The notes below the pieces were generated by a model. It searched no databases. It saw nothing but the letters and a program-made list of their open reading frames with translations, and was not told the origin of the DNA. DNA of 38,147 nucleotides from Novosphingobium naphthalenivorans NBRC 102051 (GTDB lineage Bacteria > Pseudomonadota > Alphaproteobacteria > Sphingomonadales > Sphingomonadaceae), in NCBI RefSeq assembly GCF_001590985.1, contig NZ_BCTX01000051.1, forward strand, positions 1 to 38,147, written 5' to 3'. A program made the position numbers and the translations under genes. Positions 33,315 through 38,147 of this stretch are shown here, piece by piece (within the stretch, counting starts at the first letter, position 1; the number at the start of each line of letters is the position of its first letter).

Positions 33315-33853
33315 AGTTCACTGCAACCGACGTGGCCGGGGCCTTCCTTGTCGAGCCCGCGATCCTGTCGGACGAACGCGGCAGCTTCGCCCGCACCTTT
33401 TGCGCGGAAACATTCGCCGCACAGGGTCTCGCTACCGTCTATCCGCAGTGCAACGTCTCCACCAACACCCGGCGCGGCACACTGCGCGGGCTGCACTTCC
33501 AGACGCCCCCCGGCGCCGAAGCCAAGCTCGTACGCGCTACGCGCGGGCGCGTATTCGATGTCGCGGTGGACTTGCGCCCCACATCGCCGAGCTATCTCAA
33601 ATGGGCCGCAGTCGAACTCGATGCGGCCCGGCACAATGCTTTCTACATCCCCACCGGCTGCGCGCACGGCTTCCTCACGCTGGAGGACGAGAGCGCGCTG
33701 TTCTACCAGATGTCCGCGCCTTACGCCCCCGAACTCGCGCGCGGCGTGCGGTGGGATGATCCGGCTTTCGCCATTGCCTGGCCTTTCGCGCCCTGTGTCA
33801 TCAGCGCGCGCGACGCGGCCTATCCCGATTTCACTGAAGAGGTGGTCCGTTGA
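33311..33853 (+). CDS. rfbC: dTDP-4-dehydrorhamnose 3,5-epimerase family protein
   Basis: A 180-residue cupin epimerase that changes stereochemistry at C3 and/or C5 of a 4-keto-6-deoxy sugar. The active-site set is intact: H62 in RGLHFQ, K72 in AKLVR and Y132 in LFYQMS, at the positions expected for RmlC. DERGSFARTF, CNVSTNTRRGTLRG and YIPTGCAHGF are family segments. GTG 33311 overlaps the previous stop (GTGA). In this context it probably acts on the CDP-linked, C-methylated product, so the classic dTDP substrate name may not apply. Confidence 0.93.
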   Translation: MKFTATDVAGAFLVEPAILSDERGSFARTFCAETFAAQGLATVYPQCNVSTNTRRGTLRGLHFQTPPGAEAKLVRATRGRVFDVAVDLRPTSPSYLKWAAVELDAARHNAFYIPTGCAHGFLTLEDESALFYQMSAPYAPELARGVRWDDPAFAIAWPFAPCVISARDAAYPDFTEEVVR

Positions 33854-35094
33854 CCCAGATTAAGCTCAGCATCTGCATTCCGACCTACAACCGCGCGGAA
33901 TACCTGCGGACGGCTCTGGAATGTCTGGCCGAGGCGGATTTCAGCTTCGCCCACGAAATCGTGATTTCCGACAATGCCTCGACTGACCACACGCAGGAAG
34001 TGGTGCAGGACTTCATCGCGCAAGGCCTGCCGATCCTCTACCTGCGCGCACCGGTGAATGCCGGGCCTGCCCCGAACCTCACCAACGCGATCCAGCACGC
34101 CTCGGGCGAATACATGATCTATCAGGGCGACGACGACCTGCTGATCCTGCCCCGGATCGCGGAAGTCGTGGCCTATCTCGACGCCAATCCGGACGTCACC
34201 GCCTGCCATGCGCCCTGGTATCTCTACAATCAGGTGAAGGGGATCGATGAGCGCAAGTTCTACGAAGTCGACGCCGATGTGAAGTTTCCGCGGCAGGACT
34301 TCATGGGCGTGTTCGAATTCCTGTTCCAGAAACACATCTTCCCGGAAATCGCGATCTACCGCCTCGCCCATGCGCGGGCCGCCTTCGTGCCGCGCCATTT
34401 CTGCTTCTGGCCCTTCGCCTTTCTCGCTCACTTCCTCGACGATGGCGCGGTGACTTTCCTGAAGGAGCCGTTCTACCGCTCCGTCACTCTGTCCAAGCAC
34501 GCCCCCAGCCGCCAGCAGGCGGGCAACGAGGAAGTGATGACCTCGTGGGACACCTACCGCGGCGGCCTCGAATACTTCCTGCATTTCGGCACCAAACGCG
34601 GCCGGTTCAGCCAGGCCGAGGAAGCGCGCGCGCTCTACGACCGGATGTGCCACATCTTCACGGCGCTGCGTATGTCGGTCGCCATCCGCTTCTGGGTGGC
34701 CAAGCACGACTATATCCGCGCCTATGAGCTCTACACCCGCATGGCGATCGCGGGCTTTGCCGATCATGCCAGCGTCGCCGAACTGCGCGCGCAGTTCCCG
34801 GCCATGGTGGCGCTGCAGACGCTGGCCTTCAATGTCAGCGCCATGCCCGAAATCAGCCGTCTGGTGCTGAGCGATGCCGGTGATGTCGAGGCCGTGGCCG
34901 AACTGCTCCGCAATATGGGCCTGTCCGCCCACATCACGGTCACGGCCGATACGCGCGACGACGAGCCGTCACTCGTGGGGGCAACGGCAGTACTCGTCCC
35001 CTCGGCGGAGAAGGCGCTGGAATTCGTGGCGCGCGGCTACGATCCGCACTTCATCTTCGAGGAGCAGGACCTGATCCGGTTCGTGCTGGTGTAA
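33850..35094 (+). CDS. Family 2 glycosyltransferase
   Basis: A 414-residue GT-A glycosyltransferase. The N-terminal domain has KLSICIPTYNRAEYLRTAL (5-23), the nucleotide-binding SDNASTDHT and the metal-binding D94-D95-D96 in YQGDDDLLI. The C-terminal 180 residues are predicted helical and unrecognised. The likely start is TTG 33850, overlapping the rfbC stop as TTGA, with GAGGTGG upstream; this makes all five genes of the run stop/start-coupled. It probably transfers the sugar made by the upstream enzymes to a surface glycan. No membrane segments are seen. Confidence 0.88.
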   Translation: MTQIKLSICIPTYNRAEYLRTALECLAEADFSFAHEIVISDNASTDHTQEVVQDFIAQGLPILYLRAPVNAGPAPNLTNAIQHASGEYMIYQGDDDLLILPRIAEVVAYLDANPDVTACHAPWYLYNQVKGIDERKFYEVDADVKFPRQDFMGVFEFLFQKHIFPEIAIYRLAHARAAFVPRHFCFWPFAFLAHFLDDGAVTFLKEPFYRSVTLSKHAPSRQQAGNEEVMTSWDTYRGGLEYFLHFGTKRGRFSQAEEARALYDRMCHIFTALRMSVAIRFWVAKHDYIRAYELYTRMAIAGFADHASVAELRAQFPAMVALQTLAFNVSAMPEISRLVLSDAGDVEAVAELLRNMGLSAHITVTADTRDDEPSLVGATAVLVPSAEKALEFVARGYDPHFIFEEQDLIRFVLV

Positions 35095-35103
35095 CCGGAA
35101 ACA

Positions 35104-35874
35104 CTACGAAGGCAGAGCCAGCCCCTCGGCCTCGCCATGCAGGACATAGCCGAGGTATTCGGAGGGAAGCTCGAACAGCGCGACCATGTCCTCGATCTGC
35201 GTGAGCTGCTTTTGCGTAAGGTTCTGGCGCCCGCGCCCGGACACGCCCTTGTTGAAACGCACCCGCTCGCTGGCATCGCCGGTCTGTGAAGCGGCGGCAA
35301 TGTAGGGATCATCCTCGTTCAGGCCAAGCGCGCGCACGGCCGCAAGCAGCGTACCGTGCGCATCCAGCGCAAAGTTCTCGTAGCGGACCCAGCGGCTGCG
35401 GAAACCTTCATAGAGAATCCACGACTTGAAGAACTTCAGATGCCAGGGCAGCATGAAGTGGATCATGTAATCGTAGCGGCGATCCTCGTCCCAGTTCAGG
35501 AAGTCCGCCGGGAACAGGACACGCTCGCTGGGATGGCCGGCGACCAGATGATGATCCGCCGCCGAAACGATCGCGTCCGGGAAATTGCGCGTCTGGACGA
35601 TCGGAGACAGCGCCCCCTCAGTCAAAAATCCACGCGTGGTGCTGGAGCACACCACGTGGGTCTGCGCCACGAACGTCTGGTTCACATTCTGCAACAGTTG
35701 ATGCTCAAGGATCTTGAAGTCGATCTCCTGCTCGCGGATGTCCCACCCGGGCACCAGCGAGGCCACGCGCACGCCCGCCAGATTGCCCAGCATCTTCGAA
35801 AGCGACGAACTGCCGCTCTTCGGCATACAGGCCAGCAGAATGCCCGGCAGCAGATTGTGCTGAAATGGCGTCAT
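35104..35874 (-). CDS. Sulfotransferase-like protein
   Basis: A 256-residue protein resembling PAPS-dependent sulfotransferases. The N-terminal P-loop-like phosphosulfate loop is MPKSGSSSLSKML (17-29), close to the KSGST type. QTRNFPDAIVSAADHH resembles the second PAPS-binding segment (R and S residues), and RVRFNKGVSGRGRQNLT near residue 210 resembles the C-terminal RKGxxGDWxxxF loop. It has a clear AAGGGA before ATG 35874. It converges on the glycosyltransferase gene 9 bases away. If active, it would sulfate a sugar or glycan. Confidence 0.8.
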   Translation of the reverse strand: MTPFQHNLLPGILLACMPKSGSSSLSKMLGNLAGVRVASLVPGWDIREQEIDFKILEHQLLQNVNQTFVAQTHVVCSSTTRGFLTEGALSPIVQTRNFPDAIVSAADHHLVAGHPSERVLFPADFLNWDEDRRYDYMIHFMLPWHLKFFKSWILYEGFRSRWVRYENFALDAHGTLLAAVRALGLNEDDPYIAAASQTGDASERVRFNKGVSGRGRQNLTQKQLTQIEDMVALFELPSEYLGYVLHGEAEGLALPS

Positions 35875-35997
35875 GTCCCTTGCTCCACTGCCCCTGCGTG
35901 AAAAGCGATGACGATCCGGGTTTCCCGCCCCGGACAGCCAAACAAGGACGAGGGGTAGGCGCCCGTAGTTAATTCGATCTTAAGAGGTCCTAGCGGT

Positions 35998-37209
35998 TCA
36001 CCCGCCCGAGAGTGCCATCAGTGACGCATCGCCCGGAAAGCAGTGGGCGAAATGGGCCAGCGTGCCTTTGCGCGCCGCACCGGCGAGCCCACTATCAGCC
36101 ATTCCGCCGTCCTGCGTTGACAGGAACCATTGGGCGGGCGTCGCTCCCAGAATGGCCGCGAAGTCGGCCTCCCGCTTCGGCATTGCCAAGACGTCGCGGT
36201 AAACGGCTGCGAAAGCGTCCGCGCTGTTCCGGGCGGTGCGGGTCGCGGCCATGGCCAAGGCCGCTTCACGCCCCATCGCCTCCAGTTCGGCGGGATGGCG
36301 CAGCATCCATTGCAGGCGTTCGGCGGCGGCCGCCGTATCCGCTTCCACGAAGCCGGTACGCCCGTGCTCCACGATCGCCCGTTCGGCCGGATTGCCGAAG
36401 ACCAGCGGCACGCAGCCGAGCGCCATCGCCTCGATCAGCGCATTTTCCGCCGTGCCGAAATGGTGAGGCTGGAGCAGGTAGAGGAAAATGCCAGTCTGGC
36501 GCAGCGCGGCCTCGGGATCATCGGCATGGCCGTGGAAGCGGACGAGACCGGGGCGCCGCATTGCCGCAGCCCGGCGCAGGGCATCGCCATCCGCATCGGC
36601 CTGCCCCCAGACCGACACCGGGACATCCGGTTCCGCGCGATCGATCACGTCGAAGAAGTGCGGGCTGAGCTTGCTGAAATCCACCGTACCCAGATAGCCT
36701 ACCGCCTTGGCGCGCGGGGCAAAGGGCAGTGGCGGTCCGGCAAACCCGAACCCGCTGTTGATCACGCCGAGCCTGGCACGCGCTTCGGGCGGCAGCGCCT
36801 GCACAGCCGGCAGCTCCAGCGAGCAGGCCGAGGTGAACAGGAAACGATGCGGCGCAGCGAGCAGGTCCGCCGGGATACGGGGAGCGGACAGGCCCGAGAT
36901 ATGCGACCAGATCACTGTGCGGCTGGCGGGCAGGTCCCACCGGCACAGGCATTCGTAAAGCCGGGGATGGTTCCACCATTCGACCTGCACGATGTCCGCC
37001 TGCGCGGCGAGCTGCCGTGCCGTCGCGGCATCGGGAGCGACGGTGACTCTGGCGCCCGCCGCGATGGTCGCGTCCGCATAGCGGCGGTCGCGCGGCTCTT
37101 CCAGCAGCAGGTAATGCCGCTGCACGCCGGGCGCATCGGCGGCGCAGATCGCGGAATGCGCCTTGCCCACCCCTCCGCCGAGATGCGCGGTGATGTGCAG
37201 GATGTTCAT
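35998..37209 (-). CDS. Family 4-like glycosyltransferase
   Basis: A 403-residue GT-B glycosyltransferase. The N-terminal MNILHITAHLGGGVGKAHSAI is the usual first strand and Gly-rich loop. The C-terminal domain has VGYLGTVDFSKLSP, VRFHGHADDPEAAL, and the donor-binding E-x7-E segment in GTAENALIEAMALGCVPLVFGNPAERAIVEHGRTGFV. The ATG at 37209 overlaps the stop of the upstream SDR gene (ATGA), so the two are coupled. The last 60 residues are unassigned. The longer frame to 37245 is not supported. Confidence 0.9.
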   Translation of the reverse strand: MNILHITAHLGGGVGKAHSAICAADAPGVQRHYLLLEEPRDRRYADATIAAGARVTVAPDAATARQLAAQADIVQVEWWNHPRLYECLCRWDLPASRTVIWSHISGLSAPRIPADLLAAPHRFLFTSACSLELPAVQALPPEARARLGVINSGFGFAGPPLPFAPRAKAVGYLGTVDFSKLSPHFFDVIDRAEPDVPVSVWGQADADGDALRRAAAMRRPGLVRFHGHADDPEAALRQTGIFLYLLQPHHFGTAENALIEAMALGCVPLVFGNPAERAIVEHGRTGFVEADTAAAAERLQWMLRHPAELEAMGREAALAMAATRTARNSADAFAAVYRDVLAMPKREADFAAILGATPAQWFLSTQDGGMADSGLAGAARKGTLAHFAHCFPGDASLMALSGG

Positions 37210-38063
37210 GGCGCAAGCAGCCTTGGTGCGTTTTCGAGATTGCACACGCCCACGACCGCTTGGGGGTCCGAGGGGCGGGGCGGCTGACTGCCGAATTCCA
37301 GCAGGTCCCGCCGGCCATAGCTATCGGCAATGGCCTCGGCGAAAGCGCGGACGGTCACGGGCCGGCCCGAACAGATATTGATCGCCCCGCTCTGCCCGCT
37401 GTCCACCACGCCGGCGATCATCGCCCCGGCCTCGCGCACGTCAAGAAAGTCGCGCAGCTGCGTTCCTGCCGAGAGCGAAGCGGTCTCGCCCGCGCTCAGG
37501 CGGCGGTGCAGATAGGCACCGAGCCGGTCCGGGTGCTCGCCCTCACCGTGGAGGTAGAACAGGCGGCACCAGGAAAAACGCACACCATGCAGCGCCAGCC
37601 ATTCGCGCAGCATATGGTGCGTGGCCAGCTTGCAGGCCGCGTAGAAATTCACCGGGTCGAGCGGGGAATCGACCGTCAGGGCCTCTCCAGGGAGGCGGTA
37701 TTCCCAGCACGTGCCGATGCCGATGACATGCCCCACCCCCGCCTGCACAGCCCCTTGCGCCAGCGCGAAACTGCCGTGCACGCAATCGGCATTCTCCGCC
37801 GCATCGGGGTAAAGCCCATGCTCGACATACCAGGCGGCATGAATGACTGCATCCACGCCCGCGCAGGCATCGGCCCACCAGCGGGCATCGCGGGCAAAGA
37901 TGTCATCGGTTTCAATGATGCCGCCGGAACTAACAGGAGCAGCGAGACGCGCAGCACTGCCCGGCCGCACCGTCACGCGCACTTCGTGCCCGCGCTGGTG
38001 AAGGGTGCGATGGATCGCGCGGCCGACGAAACCGGTCGCTCCGGTCAACAAAACCACGCTCAT
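37206..38063 (-). CDS. NAD-dependent epimerase/dehydratase (SDR), probable sugar reductase or epimerase
   Basis: A 285-residue extended-SDR enzyme. Nucleotide-binding loop GATGFVG at 8-14, active-site T118 in GIGTCWEY, and Y141xxxK145 in FYAACKL are present. The Asp-rich segment AAWYVEHGLYPDAAENADCV and the C-terminal QLRDFLDVREAG are typical of sugar 4-ketoreductases and 4-epimerases. It is coupled to a downstream glycosyltransferase. In this locus it is the best candidate for the final 4-keto reduction of the C-methylated CDP-sugar, but UDP-sugar epimerisation cannot be excluded. Confidence 0.87.
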   Translation of the reverse strand: MSVVLLTGATGFVGRAIHRTLHQRGHEVRVTVRPGSAARLAAPVSSGGIIETDDIFARDARWWADACAGVDAVIHAAWYVEHGLYPDAAENADCVHGSFALAQGAVQAGVGHVIGIGTCWEYRLPGEALTVDSPLDPVNFYAACKLATHHMLREWLALHGVRFSWCRLFYLHGEGEHPDRLGAYLHRRLSAGETASLSAGTQLRDFLDVREAGAMIAGVVDSGQSGAINICSGRPVTVRAFAEAIADSYGRRDLLEFGSQPPRPSDPQAVVGVCNLENAPRLLAP

Positions 38064-38147
38064 GGCAAGTCCATAGGCCCTTTTCGCTGCGCGCGACAGG
38101 ACCTAGCCGAATGTGGTTAACGAACTCCGTCCAGCCGCTAGGGCCAA
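38064..38147. other. Upstream region of the SDR gene, window edge
   Basis: 84 bases upstream of the leftward gene. It contains the heptamer GGACCTAG (38099-38106), which also appears in inverted form as CTAGGACCT-like sequence at about 35985-35993 upstream of the sulfotransferase gene. This may be a shared control element or chance. No promoter is assigned. Confidence 0.25.

Noticed and set aside
1..38147. CRISPR array or rRNA genes
   Set aside because: No regularly spaced repeats with unique spacers and no rRNA-like sequence were seen.

Overview
The window looks like a chromosome segment of a GC-rich alphaproteobacterium, most likely a sphingomonad (Novosphingobium or Sphingobium type). Reasons: two large TonB-dependent receptors of the sphingomonad kind plus a fragment of a third, an NrdA without an N-terminal ATP-cone, the lptB-rpoN order, and a repeat of the type common between sphingomonad genes. 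This is inference from gene content; no marker gene was compared.

Region 1 (1-7311) reads as a decayed integrated element. It holds a complete TonB-dependent receptor, a broken IS5-type transposase, a MobA/MocA-like nucleotidyltransferase, the C-terminal third of another TonB receptor, a DUF2478 protein and a tyrosine integrase. The element ends at a 45-nt copy of the 3' half of a tRNA-Gly(GCC), from the anticodon loop to CCA. This is a classical att site and it marks the junction with the native chromosome. The other att copy and the intact tRNA lie outside the window.

Region 2 (7312-15729) holds a PAS-GGDEF-EAL signalling protein. It is followed by a probable phosphoester-scavenging locus: TonB receptor, Tat-exported PhoD, a secreted propeller-like protein and a translationally coupled secreted endonuclease/exonuclease/phosphatase-fold enzyme.

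Region 3 (15730-30049) is mostly housekeeping: nrdA with a small lipoprotein gene, a GlsB-like membrane protein, nadB, a 53-residue zinc-ribbon protein, an ABC ATPase without a neighbouring permease, a Tat-exported molybdopterin lipoprotein coupled to a cytochrome b, YjbQ, PmbA, a small membrane protein, lptB-rpoN and tonB.

Region 4 (30263-38063) is a surface-sugar locus. Five same-strand genes, each overlapping the next at stop/start, encode CDP-glucose synthesis, 4,6-dehydration, sugar C-methylation, 3,5-type epimerisation and a glycosyltransferase. A leftward set encodes a sulfotransferase, a second glycosyltransferase and an SDR reductase/epimerase. Together they suggest a C-methyl-branched 6-deoxyhexose made on a CDP carrier and used in a surface glycan. 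This is the most interesting functional prediction of the window.
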